Shown piece by piece: positions 1 to 8,945 of a stretch of 54,720 bases of DNA. Every line of letters begins with the position of its first letter. Within the stretch, counting starts at the first letter, position 1. The notes below the pieces were generated by a model, which searched no databases, was not told the DNA's origin, and was given only the letters and a program-made list of their open reading frames with translations. Location of the stretch: positions 1-54,720 of the forward strand of contig NZ_JACIFF010000012.1 of NCBI RefSeq assembly GCF_014197245.1, read 5' to 3'. The stretch comes from Neolewinella aquimaris. Its GTDB lineage: Bacteria; Bacteroidota; Bacteroidia; Chitinophagales; Saprospiraceae. A program made the translations under genes and the position numbers.

Positions 1-286
1 ACGAACCGGGCCACCGCGGCAGGATGCCACGAACCGGGCCACCGCGGCAGGATGCCACGAACCGGGCGACCGCGGCAGGATGCCACGAACCGGGCCACCG
101 CGGCAGGATGCCACGAACCGGGCTACCGCGGCAGGATGCCACGAACCGGGCCACCGCGGCAGGATGCCACGAACCGGGCCACCGCGGCAGGATGCCACGA
201 ACCGGGCCACCGCGGCAGGATGCCACGAACCGGGCTACCGCGGCAGGATGCCACGAACCAGGCCACCGCGGCAGGATGCCACGAAC
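1..286. repeat. 28-bp tandem repeat array, about 10 copies
   Basis: Ten full copies of a 28-bp unit begin at 1, 29, 57, 85, 113, 141, 169, 197, 225 and 253. The unit consists of acgaaccgggcc followed by accgcggcaggatgcc. Copies differ mainly in the three bases after 'ggg' (cca, cga, cta), and the last copy has 'ccagg' for 'ccggg'. The array is truncated by the left edge of the window. The unit contains the palindrome ccgcgg and a short hairpin GGCA-gga-TGCC. There are no unique spacers. Because 28 is not a multiple of three and the unit lacks stops, all three frames stay open, giving spurious repetitive ORFs. A related array in opposite orientation lies at 49472-49587. Confidence 0.95.
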
Positions 287-456
287 AGCTACGAACCATC
301 CCCAAATAAAGAACCTCCGTACCCACAAAATTGGGTCGGAGGCTCACTTTACACTCACTAGTATATATGAAACTTAATCAACTGCTCTTGTAACTACCTT
401 ACTGCAAGAAAAGTTATAAGCAATAAGGCTTTTGTTCAAGGTTTTAACATTTTCTT

Positions 457-1725
457 TTATTCCTTGGCTACCGCCGGTAGGGTACCGGTCTTAGTGCGGA
501 AAAGTTTCCACCAAAACGCCGGTCTGACGAGCTGCTTGCGGAGTTCAAAGTCGGTGTACATCCTACAGAGTAGTTCTACGAGCTCAGGGTTGGCTGCGAC
601 GATGCCCGTAAGAAAATTTGTTATCCATTTGTGCTGCATGATCTGCTGCATGCGGTAGCTCAACCGGAGTTCGGTGCGCAGCACACGCTCGATGCGCACG
701 TCGTAAGCAGCTAAAAAAGCGGCATCAAAACGATTTTCCTTTAAACACTGCTCGGCCAACTCAGCGGCGATAAATCCGGAATACGTAGCGTTGCCGATGC
801 CCTCACCGGTAAGGGGGTCGATCAGGTGTCCGGCGTCGCCGGTAAGCAGGTAGTGATCGCCGGATAAGGTCCGGTCTTTGGAGCCGAGCGGCAATCCGTA
901 GCCGACAATGGGATCAATTTGCACAGCATCGCGAAACCGGTCCCGAAACTGATCGGAAGCAACGATCTTATCCATCTCCTTACGCAGATTCAGGCCGCGC
1001 TTCTTTACAATGTCGGAACGCATTCCCAGCCCCACGTTCGCCTCCCCGTTCGGCAGGGGAAAGATCCAGAAGTAGCCCGGGCTGTACGCGTCCAGAAAAT
1101 GAAGTTCGATAAAGTTGTCGGGGTGAAAACCGGTGACCCCCCGATAATAGCCACGCACCGCGGCGGCGTAGTGGTCTTTGTCGATCTCCTGCCCGGCCTC
1201 GTGACGACTAAACTTACTCTGGGCTCCACTGGCATCGATCAGCAGGCGGCAGTTCCACTCCCGACCACCACGGGCCGTCACGCGGTACCCATCATCCGTT
1301 CGCTCGGTCGCGGTGATTTCCGTATCCAGGTGGAGGTCGATGTCAGCGCGCCGGCGGACTTCCTCGATCAGGAAGGAGTCGAAGTCGATGCGTTTGCTCA
1401 CGTAGCCCGGCGCGGCGTCGGGGATACGTTCGTAGCCCACCTTGAAGGGCAGTTCGATCAGTTTTCTGCTGGGCGGATAGAAGCGGATGCCCCACACGTC
1501 GGCCGGGGAAAAACGCTTCCGAAAGCGGTCCATAATGGCCGGATCCAGGCGGTTGAGCAGGGTAGGGACCTTACCACTGATGGCATCGCCACACACCTTG
1601 TCGCGGGGAAATGTAGCTTTATCCACGATCACGCTGGGTATGCCGAGGTAGGAAAGGCGTAGTGCGGTAGCCGTTCCGGCGGGGCCTGCGCCGATGATCA
1701 GAATGGGAGTGGGAGAGTTTACCAT
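457..1725 (-). CDS. Geranylgeranyl reductase family FAD-dependent oxidoreductase
   Basis: This is a cytoplasmic or membrane-associated flavoprotein of the geranylgeranyl-reductase/PHBH-like family, which typically reduces isoprenoid double bonds or hydroxylates aromatic compounds; the substrate cannot be read from sequence. Seen: an N-terminal Rossmann motif GAGPAG at residues 12-17, the family hallmark FPRDKVCGD at 39-47, and a C-terminal FAD-binding segment GDAGHLIDPLTGEGIG near residue 290. Length (422 aa) is normal. I chose ATG at 1725; a TTG two codons upstream (1731) is also in frame but less likely. It stands alone, divergent from RNase R, with the tandem repeat beyond its 3' end. The polyprenyl synthase at 21-22 kb is a conceivable pathway partner, but this is only inference. 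Confidence 0.85.
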   Translation of the reverse strand: MVNSPTPILIIGAGPAGTATALRLSYLGIPSVIVDKATFPRDKVCGDAISGKVPTLLNRLDPAIMDRFRKRFSPADVWGIRFYPPSRKLIELPFKVGYERIPDAAPGYVSKRIDFDSFLIEEVRRRADIDLHLDTEITATERTDDGYRVTARGGREWNCRLLIDASGAQSKFSRHEAGQEIDKDHYAAAVRGYYRGVTGFHPDNFIELHFLDAYSPGYFWIFPLPNGEANVGLGMRSDIVKKRGLNLRKEMDKIVASDQFRDRFRDAVQIDPIVGYGLPLGSKDRTLSGDHYLLTGDAGHLIDPLTGEGIGNATYSGFIAAELAEQCLKENRFDAAFLAAYDVRIERVLRTELRLSYRMQQIMQHKWITNFLTGIVAANPELVELLCRMYTDFELRKQLVRPAFWWKLFRTKTGTLPAVAKE

Positions 1726-1942
1726 TGACAATTTACCAGGTACGATGTACGATTTGCCGTCGGTACTGATGCGTCAACGGGCGGGGTCGCAGGTGCAAGG
1801 TAAGTACAAAGGCAGCTGACGTTCGTGGCACCCGCGCGCCGCCGCCCCAACAAACTTATGGCAAAATAGGGTGTTTCCCTGCTGAAACATATGTACACAA
1901 TATCCGTCCGCCCAATGGGGGCGGTTGCAGTTTTATACCTAC

Positions 1943-4177
1943 ATGCCTAAGAATATAACGAAGAGCGGCAAGCTCAAAGCCCGCGACCTGGAGCGCGCAA
2001 TCTACCAGGAGTTCAAGGCCAATGCCCGCAAAGAACTCAACCCCAAACAACTTTTACGGAAACTCAAGGTCAAAAACAGCAAGGACAGTATACAGGCTGC
2101 CCTCGACAAACTCGTGTCCGGCGGCAAGATCAAAGTCAACGACGACTTCCGCTACCAGTTCAACGGATCTACCCGCGAAAAACGCTCGACCAGCTACGCC
2201 GAAGGACGCGTCGACATGACCCGCAGCGGTGCCGCCTACATCATTATGGATGGTGAGGCCAACGATATCTTCGTCCCCGGAGGCCGGCTGGGTAACGCCC
2301 AGGACGGCGACAAAGTAAAGGTCCGCTTCTGGACGCCCGGCGGTCGCCGTAAGCCAGAAGGTGAAGTAACGGAGGTGCTCGAACGCAGCGTCACCCACTT
2401 CGTAGGTACCCTAAACATTCACGACAAGTACGCCGAAGTAGTGGTTGACGGTCCCGGAGGCAAAATCCTGAGTATCGCTGTCCACCGCGCCGAACTGATC
2501 GGTGGAAAGGATAAAGAAAAGGTGGTCGTCAAGATCCTCGACTGGGAAGAGAACCGCTATGGTCAAATCAGTGGCCAGATCACCGCCGTTCTCGGTGAAC
2601 CGGGATCGAGCAACATCGAGATGCAGGCCATCCTGATCAACAACGGCTTCCAGATCACCTTCCCGCCGGAAGTGCTCGCCGAGAGCGAAGCGCTGCCCGG
2701 TGAAATCACCCCCCAGGAGATCAACATCCGCCGCGACATGCGGGAAGTGACGACCTTCACCATCGATCCGCTGACGGCCAAGGACTTCGACGACGCCCTG
2801 TCCATCCAGCACCTGGAGAACGGCAGAATCGAGGTAGGCGTACACATTGCCGACGTAAGCCATTACGTCAAGCCCGGCAGCGCCCTGGATAAGGAGGCCG
2901 CCGACCGCACCACCAGCGTCTACCTGGTTGACCGGGTCTGCCCCATGCTTCCCGAGCGCATCAGCAATGAACTGTGCTCCCTGCGGCCCAATGAGGACAA
3001 GCTGACCTTCAGTGCCATCTTCCAGTTCGACCCGAAAAGCTTCAAGGTAGTCGACCGCTGGTTCGGCCGCACCGTCACTCACTCCGACCGTCGCTTCACC
3101 TACGAAGAAGCCCAGGAAGTGCTCGATTCGGGAGAGGGAGATTTTGTCGATGAGCTCGATCTGCTCGACCGCATTTCCGATAAATTGCGCAAGCGCCGGT
3201 TTAAGGAGGGCTCGATCGACTTCAATACCAACGAGGTCCGCTTCAAGTTGGACGACCAGGGCAAACCCCTCTCGGTCTACATCAAAGACCGGATCGACAC
3301 CAACATGCTGATCGAGGACTTCATGCTGCTCGCCAACCGCGAAGTGGCGGGATTCATCAAGAAAAAGGAGGAGCGGCTGAAGCAAAATATCCCCTTCGTC
3401 TACCGAGTACACGACGAGCCCGATATGGACAAGGTGGCGGAACTCGCCAAATTCGCTGCGGCCCTGGGGTACGAGATGGACCTGAGCTCGCCTAAATCCG
3501 TCTCCCAGAGCTACAATAAGCTACTCGCCAAGGCCGACGAGGACCCCATGGTCAAGATGCTTTCACCCATTGCGATCCGGACTATGGCAAAGGCGGTGTA
3601 CACTACTCAGAACATCGGTCACTACGGACTCGGTTTCGATAACTACAGTCACTTCACCTCTCCCATCCGCCGCTACGCCGACGTACTCGTACACCGTTTG
3701 CTCGCTAAAAATCTCGAGAAGGGAAGCCTGTTCAAGGCCAATCCCGAAACCCTCGAGGAGCTCTGCAAGCACATCAGCAGCCAGGAACGCAAGGCGGTGA
3801 CCGCCGAACGGGAAAGCATCAAGTACAAACAGACCGAGTACATGCTCGATAACGTGGGCGAAGAGTTCGACGGCGTCATCAATGGCCTGGCCGATTTCGG
3901 CGTATTTATCGAGCTCATCGAGAACTTCGTTGAGGGTATGATCCCCTTCGACAAGATGGACGAAAGCTACGACCTCAGCGCCGGCAAACTATACATCACC
4001 GGCAAGCAGTCGGGCAAGAAACTGAAAATGGGTGATCAGGTCCGGGTGAAGATTGAGGACGTAGATCTTGAGCGCCGCCGTATCGATATGTCCCTGGTGA
4101 AGGTCCTCAAAGTCCACGGAGAGCCCGAGCCCGCGAAGGGACAGCGCAGCCGGAAGTCCCGCCGGCGCAAGGATTAA
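1943..4177 (+). CDS. rnr: Ribonuclease R (RNase II/RNB family 3'-5' exoribonuclease)
   Basis: This enzyme degrades structured RNA processively from the 3' end in the cytoplasm. Seen in order: an N-terminal basic winged-helix segment, cold-shock/OB domains, the RNB catalytic domain with DPLTAKDFDDA (acidic Mg2+ ligands, about residues 273-283) and the GVHIADVSHYV block, and a C-terminal S1 domain (about 640-715) ending in a basic tail RKSRRRKD typical of RNase R rather than RNase II. The 744-aa length fits. The ATG at 1943 gives the usual MPKN start; an upstream in-frame TTG at 1925 is less convincing. It is the first of a rightward run of housekeeping genes, separated from the OmpH genes by about 200 nt that hold a possible weak terminator and a promoter. 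Confidence 0.95.
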   Translation: MPKNITKSGKLKARDLERAIYQEFKANARKELNPKQLLRKLKVKNSKDSIQAALDKLVSGGKIKVNDDFRYQFNGSTREKRSTSYAEGRVDMTRSGAAYIIMDGEANDIFVPGGRLGNAQDGDKVKVRFWTPGGRRKPEGEVTEVLERSVTHFVGTLNIHDKYAEVVVDGPGGKILSIAVHRAELIGGKDKEKVVVKILDWEENRYGQISGQITAVLGEPGSSNIEMQAILINNGFQITFPPEVLAESEALPGEITPQEINIRRDMREVTTFTIDPLTAKDFDDALSIQHLENGRIEVGVHIADVSHYVKPGSALDKEAADRTTSVYLVDRVCPMLPERISNELCSLRPNEDKLTFSAIFQFDPKSFKVVDRWFGRTVTHSDRRFTYEEAQEVLDSGEGDFVDELDLLDRISDKLRKRRFKEGSIDFNTNEVRFKLDDQGKPLSVYIKDRIDTNMLIEDFMLLANREVAGFIKKKEERLKQNIPFVYRVHDEPDMDKVAELAKFAAALGYEMDLSSPKSVSQSYNKLLAKADEDPMVKMLSPIAIRTMAKAVYTTQNIGHYGLGFDNYSHFTSPIRRYADVLVHRLLAKNLEKGSLFKANPETLEELCKHISSQERKAVTAERESIKYKQTEYMLDNVGEEFDGVINGLADFGVFIELIENFVEGMIPFDKMDESYDLSAGKLYITGKQSGKKLKMGDQVRVKIEDVDLERRRIDMSLVKVLKVHGEPEPAKGQRSRKSRRRKD

Positions 4178-4212
4178 CGGGCGACCGTCGTTAATTTTCC
4201 GTTAAAGCCAAG

Positions 4213-4235
4213 ACCCGTAATCGGGCAATTTTTTT
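4213..4235 (+). terminator. Possible weak terminator after rnr
   Basis: A short stem CCCG-taat-CGGG is followed by caa and seven T residues, 36 nt after the rnr stop. The stem is only four to five pairs, so termination may be partial. Confidence 0.35.
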
Positions 4236-4354
4236 GCACAAGTTACTGAATGAGAGGAAGTTGCGCCACAGGGCGGCTGGTTAAACCTTCCTTATCGGAG
4301 TAACTAAGACTTTTCCCAAACGTCTATTATAGAGTCAAGTAGCCCGGCTGCTTG

Positions 4355-4362
4355 TACTTTTG
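4355..4362 (+). promoter_or_regulatory. Bacteroidota -7 promoter element for the ompH genes
   Basis: TACTTTTG matches TAnnTTTG and lies 19 nt before the ATG at 4382. No clear -33 TTTG is seen at the ideal distance. It would give a very short 5' leader. Confidence 0.5.
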
Positions 4363-4381
4363 TGCACTAAAATTTAATCCT

Positions 4382-4900
4382 ATGCGTCCCCGCAGTTTTT
4401 TGTTGATCGCCATTCTGACTCTGGCCGGCTTTGGCGCCTCGCTTTCGGCCCAGAAGATTGCCTCCGTTGACATGGAGAAGATCCTGAGCAGCATCACCGA
4501 ATACCAGGACGCCCAGGAGCAGCTTGATCAGCTTGCCGCGAAGTGGCAGCAGGAGATCAATCAGGAATTTGATGCCATCAAGGGCATGTACAACAAGTAC
4601 CAGGCCGAGCAGGTCCTGATGAGCGACGAGCAGCGCAAGCAGCAGGAAGAGTCCATTTACGATCGGGAGACCAAAGTGCGCAACATGCAGCGAGAGCGGT
4701 TCGGACCCGAGGGTTCCCTCTTCCAACGCCGCCAGGAACTCGTCAAGCCCATTCAGGATGCCATCTACGAGGCCATTGAGACCTACGCCAATCAGAACAA
4801 TTACGATTTTATTTTCGACCGTGCAGGCTCCGCGGGAATCATCTTCTCGAGCGACCAGTACGACAAAACGGATGAGATACTCCGCGCCCTGAAAAACTAA
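4382..4900 (+). CDS. OmpH/Skp family periplasmic chaperone (first copy)
   Basis: This is a Skp-like periplasmic holdase that would keep outer-membrane proteins unfolded on their way to the BAM complex. Seen: a signal peptide (MRPRSFLLIAILTLAGFGAS..AQ), then KIASVDMEKILSSI, the typical OmpH opening strand, followed by a long Gln/Glu-rich coiled coil (about residues 45-115) and a C-terminal strand-helix segment YDFIFDRAG. The 172-aa length is normal. ATG 4382 is chosen because the signal peptide begins there; an upstream TTG extension would precede the signal. It is followed 48 nt later by a second OmpH gene and then by murI, an arrangement frequent in Bacteroidota and likely one operon. Confidence 0.9.
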   Translation: MRPRSFLLIAILTLAGFGASLSAQKIASVDMEKILSSITEYQDAQEQLDQLAAKWQQEINQEFDAIKGMYNKYQAEQVLMSDEQRKQQEESIYDRETKVRNMQRERFGPEGSLFQRRQELVKPIQDAIYEAIETYANQNNYDFIFDRAGSAGIIFSSDQYDKTDEILRALKN

Positions 4901-4948
4901 ATTTTCCCCACGAAAGATGCAATGACTTGCGTCTCAACCTTAACAACG

Positions 4949-5455
4949 ATGAAACGATTTATTCAACTCGCATTTGTAGCGATCCTTTTCCTCGCCGCCA
5001 CCGCCACGGCCACCGCTCAGAAGTTCGGTTACGTCAACTCCGCCGAAATTCTTTCCGAACTGCCCGCCATGAAGGCTGCCGAGTCGAACCTTGAGGGACT
5101 GCAAAAGCAACTCCAGAAGAAGGGACAATCAATGGTGCAGACCTTCCAGACTGATTACCAGGCGCTACAAGCCCAGGCCCAGGAAGGAACCATGAGTCCC
5201 AAGCAGCAGCAGGAAGCCGCCGCTAAACTTCAGGTCCGTGAAGAAGAGATCGGTAAGTTTGAGCAAAGCATGATGGCGGATCTGCAGAAGAAACGCGCCG
5301 AATTGCTGGAGCCCATCTACGAGTCCATCAACACGGCCATCGAGGAGGTCGCCAAGGAAAACGGTTTTCAGTTCATCTTCGATCAGCAGGTACTCCTGTA
5401 CGGCGAAGAGAGCCAGGACGTGAGCGCCATGGTGAAGGCCAAACTCGGACTGTAG
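4949..5455 (+). CDS. OmpH/Skp family periplasmic chaperone (second copy)
   Basis: A second Skp-like chaperone, 168 aa. Seen: signal peptide MKRFIQLAFVAILFLAATA ending AQ, then KFGYVNSAEILSELP, a central coiled coil rich in Gln, Lys and Glu (about residues 40-115) and the closing block FQFIFDQQ. It resembles its upstream neighbour in layout but has clearly diverged in sequence, so it is an old duplication. The ATG at 4949 starts the signal peptide; an in-frame ATG at 4922 would add nine non-signal residues and is less likely. The stop is 18 nt before murI, supporting co-transcription. Paired OmpH genes may have different clients, but that is inference. Confidence 0.9.
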   Translation: MKRFIQLAFVAILFLAATATATAQKFGYVNSAEILSELPAMKAAESNLEGLQKQLQKKGQSMVQTFQTDYQALQAQAQEGTMSPKQQQEAAAKLQVREEEIGKFEQSMMADLQKKRAELLEPIYESINTAIEEVAKENGFQFIFDQQVLLYGEESQDVSAMVKAKLGL

Positions 5456-5473
5456 CCCTACCTTGCGGCCACC

Positions 5474-6292
5474 ATGTCGCAGCACATTTACCTGCCCGAC
5501 CATTCGGGCTCAATCGGAGTCTTTGACTCCGGCATTGGCGGCCTCTCGGTCGCCAATGCTGTTTCGGGACTACTCCCCACGGAACGCATGCTCTACGTAG
5601 CCGACAATGCCCACGCACCCTACGGAGGGCGGACGGATGCGGAGGTCCGGGAGTACAGCCGCTGCATCACCGACTTTTTACTCCGCGCGGGCGTCAAACT
5701 GATCGTTGTAGCCTGCAACACCGCTACCAGCGTCTCCATCGATTACCTCCGCGATGCCTACCCAGATGTGCCCTTCGTCGGTCTGGAACCTGCCGTAAAA
5801 CCCGCCGCCGAGAGCACCAACGTAGCCGTTATGGCCACGGCCGTCACCCTCCGTAGCGACCGCTACCGGGCCCTCAGGGACCGCTATTTGGCCGACCGTC
5901 CCGTTTGGGAAAATGCCTGTACCGGTCTTGTCGAGTTGATCGAGGAATATCCCTCCGGATCACCCCAGATTTCCGACTACCTGACCGAGCTATTTAAAAC
6001 CTCCGGCAATCCCGACGCTGTGGTACTCGGCTGTACCCATTATCCCCTCATCGCTGCGGATATTGCCGCGGTCGTGGGGCCTGACGTGAAGGTGATCGAT
6101 CCATCGGGGGCGGCGGCGCGCCAGGTGCAACGTATACTGGAAAAGCAGGGGCTGCTTACCTCCGAAACTACGGCAGGCAGGTATGATTTTTTCTGTACCG
6201 GTAGCAGTACCGCGCTCCAGCGTACCCTGGGTCGGTTGACCGAGCTGAATGGGTACCGTCGGTGGGTGGTGCCCTACCTTACACTCAAATAG
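5474..6292 (+). CDS. murI: Glutamate racemase
   Basis: This enzyme converts L-glutamate to D-glutamate for peptidoglycan precursors in the cytoplasm. Seen: the N-terminal signature GVFDSGIGGLSV, the first catalytic cysteine in VACNTATS, and the second in LGCTHYPL, with normal length (272 aa). The C-terminal GSST and R-rich end also fit the family. It lies 18 nt after the second ompH gene and ends 5 nt before the start of the DinB-like gene, so the four genes ompH-ompH-murI-dinB are probably one transcript. No oddities are seen. Confidence 0.96.
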   Translation: MSQHIYLPDHSGSIGVFDSGIGGLSVANAVSGLLPTERMLYVADNAHAPYGGRTDAEVREYSRCITDFLLRAGVKLIVVACNTATSVSIDYLRDAYPDVPFVGLEPAVKPAAESTNVAVMATAVTLRSDRYRALRDRYLADRPVWENACTGLVELIEEYPSGSPQISDYLTELFKTSGNPDAVVLGCTHYPLIAADIAAVVGPDVKVIDPSGAAARQVQRILEKQGLLTSETTAGRYDFFCTGSSTALQRTLGRLTELNGYRRWVVPYLTLK

Positions 6293-6297
6293 AACCA

Positions 6298-6765
6298 ATG
6301 GATTCCGCCATCGCACACGCCTTTACCCTACACCAGCAAACCCGCAGGAACATTCATGCCCTGATGGAGTCCATGGAGCCGGAGCAATTGAACCGCATTC
6401 CGGGCGGACTGAACAACAACTTGGTGTGGAACGCGGGGCACGTTATCGCTACCCACGAGCTACTGATCTACGCACTGGGAGGCCACCATACCCCGAGCGG
6501 CAAAGAATTCATCAATCGCTACCGCAAGGGGAGTCGGCCGGCGCAACCGGTTACTGCGGAGGAGATAGCGTACATCAAGACCGAATTGACCGAGGGAGGG
6601 CGGCGCCTACAGGAGGCCTTTGGTAGCCTGGATTGGGCGGGGTTTACGTCCTATACCACCAGTTTCGGAATCAGCATCACCAGTGTCGGTGAGGCCATTA
6701 CGTTCAACAACATGCACGAGGCGATGCACCTGGGGACCATGCTGACTCTACGCAGGCTGGTCTAG
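6298..6765 (+). CDS. DinB family protein (putative metal-dependent hydrolase/transferase fold)
   Basis: A 155-aa four-helix-bundle protein of the DinB/YfiT-like superfamily. Seen: a helix around residues 35-50 with NNLVWNAGHVIATHELL carrying a His, and a C-terminal NMHEAMHLGTMLTLRRLV with the paired His residues typical of the DinB metal site (HxxxH). Members are often thiol-dependent transferases or stress proteins; the substrate is unknown. Start: ATG 6298, just 5 nt after murI, which suggests translational coupling. Its stop overlaps the stop of the convergent response regulator by 4 nt (6762-6765). Confidence 0.8.
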   Translation: MDSAIAHAFTLHQQTRRNIHALMESMEPEQLNRIPGGLNNNLVWNAGHVIATHELLIYALGGHHTPSGKEFINRYRKGSRPAQPVTAEEIAYIKTELTEGGRRLQEAFGSLDWAGFTSYTTSFGISITSVGEAITFNNMHEAMHLGTMLTLRRLV

Positions 6766-7184
6766 ATGGGTCGACTGCCGGAGAAATGCTGCTCCATCAG
6801 ACCACGGATCTTTTCCTTGGTCAGTGGTTTTGACTCATGCGCATCGATGAGGGCATACTCACCGGCCCGGGCGTAGTCTGAATCTCCTACCGAGCTGGTG
6901 AGCATTACGATCAGCACCCTGGCCCGGCACGCTTCCGGAAGTTGGTGGTAGGCATCGAGAAATCCCCATCCGTCCAGTACGGGCATATTGATATCCAGGA
7001 AAACGAGGTCGGGCCGGGGAAAGTTACCGTCGGCGTTGTGGGTAGTCAGGTAGTCGAGTCCCTGACGGCCGTTGTTGCGCACCACGATCTCTCCGGCCAC
7101 GTGCATCTTGTCCAGGCGGCGGCAGTGGATAAAATTATCCGCTTCCGAGTCGTCAATCAGCAGTATGCTCCCCAGCTTTTTCAT
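6762..7184 (-). CDS. Stand-alone response regulator receiver protein
   Basis: A single-domain CheY-like receiver, 140 aa with no output domain. Seen: acidic pair DD at 11-12, phospho-acceptor Asp about residue 64 in VFLDINMP, the conserved Thr/Ser in MLTSS and Lys in ESKPL. The family resembles the Rcp1-type receivers that pair with CHASE3 or GAF histidine kinases. Its start overlaps the 3' end of the kinase gene by 32 nt (7153-7184), so the two are co-translated and almost certainly partners. It converges with the DinB gene with overlapping stops. Confidence 0.92.
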   Translation of the reverse strand: MKKLGSILLIDDSEADNFIHCRRLDKMHVAGEIVVRNNGRQGLDYLTTHNADGNFPRPDLVFLDINMPVLDGWGFLDAYHQLPEACRARVLIVMLTSSVGDSDYARAGEYALIDAHESKPLTKEKIRGLMEQHFSGSRPI

Positions 7185-8634
7185 AATCTATGGTGCGCGG
7201 TATGCGGACGGTGAAGGTACTACCCTGACCCGGTTCGCTCTTCACTTCGATGGTGCCCCGGTGTAATTGTACTATTTTTTGACAAAATGCCAGGCCGATC
7301 CCCTGCCCGTCGTGGCTATCCGCACCGTGAAGTCGGGTAAACAAGTCGAAAATCTTAGTTTGGTCACATGCTGACATTCCAATCCCTTCGTCCCTGACGG
7401 TGATCCGGTAGACATCCGCTTCCTCCGAGCCTTCTACCCGGATGCGGGGCGGTTCTCCGGGTTTGTGAAACTTCAGGGCGTTGGCGATCAGGTTTTGTAG
7501 CAATTGCCGCAGGGCCACGGCATACCCGGTGATCACGGGCAGCCGATCGGAAGTGAGGACGGCACCGGACTCCTCGATGCGCAGGGAAAGGTTCTCCCGC
7601 ACCTCATCCAGGACGCGGTTTAAATTTACCCGACCCGGTAGTTCGGAACGTCCTACGCGGCTATACTGCAGCAGGCTGTCGATGAGCGCGCTCATCCGTT
7701 GGGTTGCCCGGGAGATGAAAGACAGGTGTGATTTGCCCTCCTCATCCAGTTGGTGGGCGTGATCCTCGTTGATCACCTCCACGAAGTTGCTGACCGTGCG
7801 CAGGGGTTCCCGTAGGTCGTGAGAGGCGATGTAAGCGAACTGATCGAGCTCCCGGTTCTTAGTACTGAGTTCCTGATTTGCGGCACTCAGGCGCCGATTG
7901 GCCTCGCGCGCTTTGTCGTGGGCCTGGGATATCTCTCCGTAAAGCGGATGAACATGGGTATAGATGTAGTAGAGAACGAAGGCGAGGCCCACTACGCCCA
8001 GTAGCCTTAGGGCAGTCGTTACCTGGCTGAGCCTACTCAGTTGTTGTTGGCGCCTGGCAACATCGTTGTTTTCCGTTTGCCGCAACAGCACGATGGTATT
8101 CCGGATCTTGGTCATGATTTCGCGCCCTCCGCCGTTTTGAATGATGCGATCGACGGCCGCCGTGTCGCCGATAGCCCGCGAGTTGATGGAGCGGGAAAGG
8201 TCTCCGAACCGGTACCGGGTGAGGGAACGCACCCGTTCGACCCGAATTTGCTGAATGGGATCGGCGAGCACCTCCATTCCGATCCGCGCCAGTATCGACC
8301 CGATGGTGTCCCGTGCGTAAGTATAGGGTTGTAGGTCACTCGAATCCTTGGTCAGCAGAAAGCTCCGCTGGCCGATCTCCGCATCCTGCAGCGTGGTCAG
8401 CAGTTGGCCGAGATCGCGTTCGAGCCGCAAGGCGTTGTCGAGTTTCTTGCGTACATCGATGGCGGCCAGCTCCGTAACTACGGAGGCGAGTACCACGAGG
8501 GTAAGTAGGCCGAGACCGGCGAATAGAACACGGAACAAGCGGTTGCTCTTGCTGTTTGGTGCGGATTGGATAGGTGCAGGTATCAAGTAAGGTGGCTGAG
8601 TAGGCGGTAAAAATAGGCAATGTAGCGGAGCCAC
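7153..8634 (-). CDS. CHASE3-domain sensor histidine kinase
   Basis: A membrane sensor kinase, 493 aa. Seen: transmembrane helix about 33-55, an extracytoplasmic CHASE3-like helical region (about 60-200, with the typical DAEIGQRSFLLT), second transmembrane helix about 207-226, a coiled coil, the HisKA box with phospho-acceptor His272 in IASHDLREPLRTV, then HATPase_c with an N box NLIANALKF, DEGIGM and GQGIGLAFC. It probably phosphorylates the overlapping receiver gene downstream. The start is uncertain: GTG at 8634 gives the full frame, while a TTG at 8586 is also plausible because the first 25 residues are proline-rich and carry no recognisable feature. The signal sensed is unknown. Confidence 0.88.
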   Translation of the reverse strand: MAPLHCLFLPPTQPPYLIPAPIQSAPNSKSNRLFRVLFAGLGLLTLVVLASVVTELAAIDVRKKLDNALRLERDLGQLLTTLQDAEIGQRSFLLTKDSSDLQPYTYARDTIGSILARIGMEVLADPIQQIRVERVRSLTRYRFGDLSRSINSRAIGDTAAVDRIIQNGGGREIMTKIRNTIVLLRQTENNDVARRQQQLSRLSQVTTALRLLGVVGLAFVLYYIYTHVHPLYGEISQAHDKAREANRRLSAANQELSTKNRELDQFAYIASHDLREPLRTVSNFVEVINEDHAHQLDEEGKSHLSFISRATQRMSALIDSLLQYSRVGRSELPGRVNLNRVLDEVRENLSLRIEESGAVLTSDRLPVITGYAVALRQLLQNLIANALKFHKPGEPPRIRVEGSEEADVYRITVRDEGIGMSACDQTKIFDLFTRLHGADSHDGQGIGLAFCQKIVQLHRGTIEVKSEPGQGSTFTVRIPRTIDYEKAGEHTAD

Positions 8635-8945
8635 AGGCGCTTTCCGGCGGATTCAGGTAGGTAGGCCGCCGACCGCAGAAAACTTGTGTATATTTGCCGC
8701 GATACAAAATAACCTAGATCATGGCCGCAAATGCGCGGCGTCCGTCGGTCATCAGCGACCCCCGGCGGGACTAAGAGATAAGATCGGTGTAAACCGGTCG
8801 AAAATGGCAGCTTTGCCGGACCTTCATTGGACCCGCGACCCCGCCCTACCTCCCCCCCCCTTATTTGAGGCTGTTTTGTGTCTTGCACTTGCTCAACCGG
8901 AGCAGGGCAGCGAAACACGTATTTTCATTTAAAGTCCAATCAATA
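8635..8945. other. Intergenic region and likely long pnp leader
   Basis: This gap between the divergent kinase and pnp holds no convincing gene. It contains a perfect -7 match (8689-8696) and a poly-C tract about 8851-8859. rpsO, often found before pnp, is not here. If the 8689 element is the pnp promoter the 5' leader would be about 250 nt. Confidence 0.5.
8689..8696 (+). promoter_or_regulatory. Candidate -7 promoter element upstream of pnp
   Basis: TATATTTG is a perfect TAnnTTTG match, about 250 nt before the pnp ATG. No -33 element is evident at 19 nt, so confidence is low. Confidence 0.3.

Noticed and set aside
1..286. CRISPR array or repetitive protein gene
   Set aside because: The 28-bp units follow each other without unique spacers, so it is not CRISPR. 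All three frames are open only because the unit has no stops; the predicted peptide is an artefact of the repeat.
1886..1903. GntR operator upstream of rnr (catatgtacacaa)
   Set aside because: Only one half-site matches; the second half and the 3-nt spacer do not.
2411..3412. Long minus-strand ORF opposite RNase R
   Set aside because: Antisense shadow of rnr; no recognisable domain.
8684..8932. Small gene upstream of pnp (82 codons)
   Set aside because: No family features, proline-rich run from a poly-C tract, and it overlaps the probable leader; composition is unlike neighbours.
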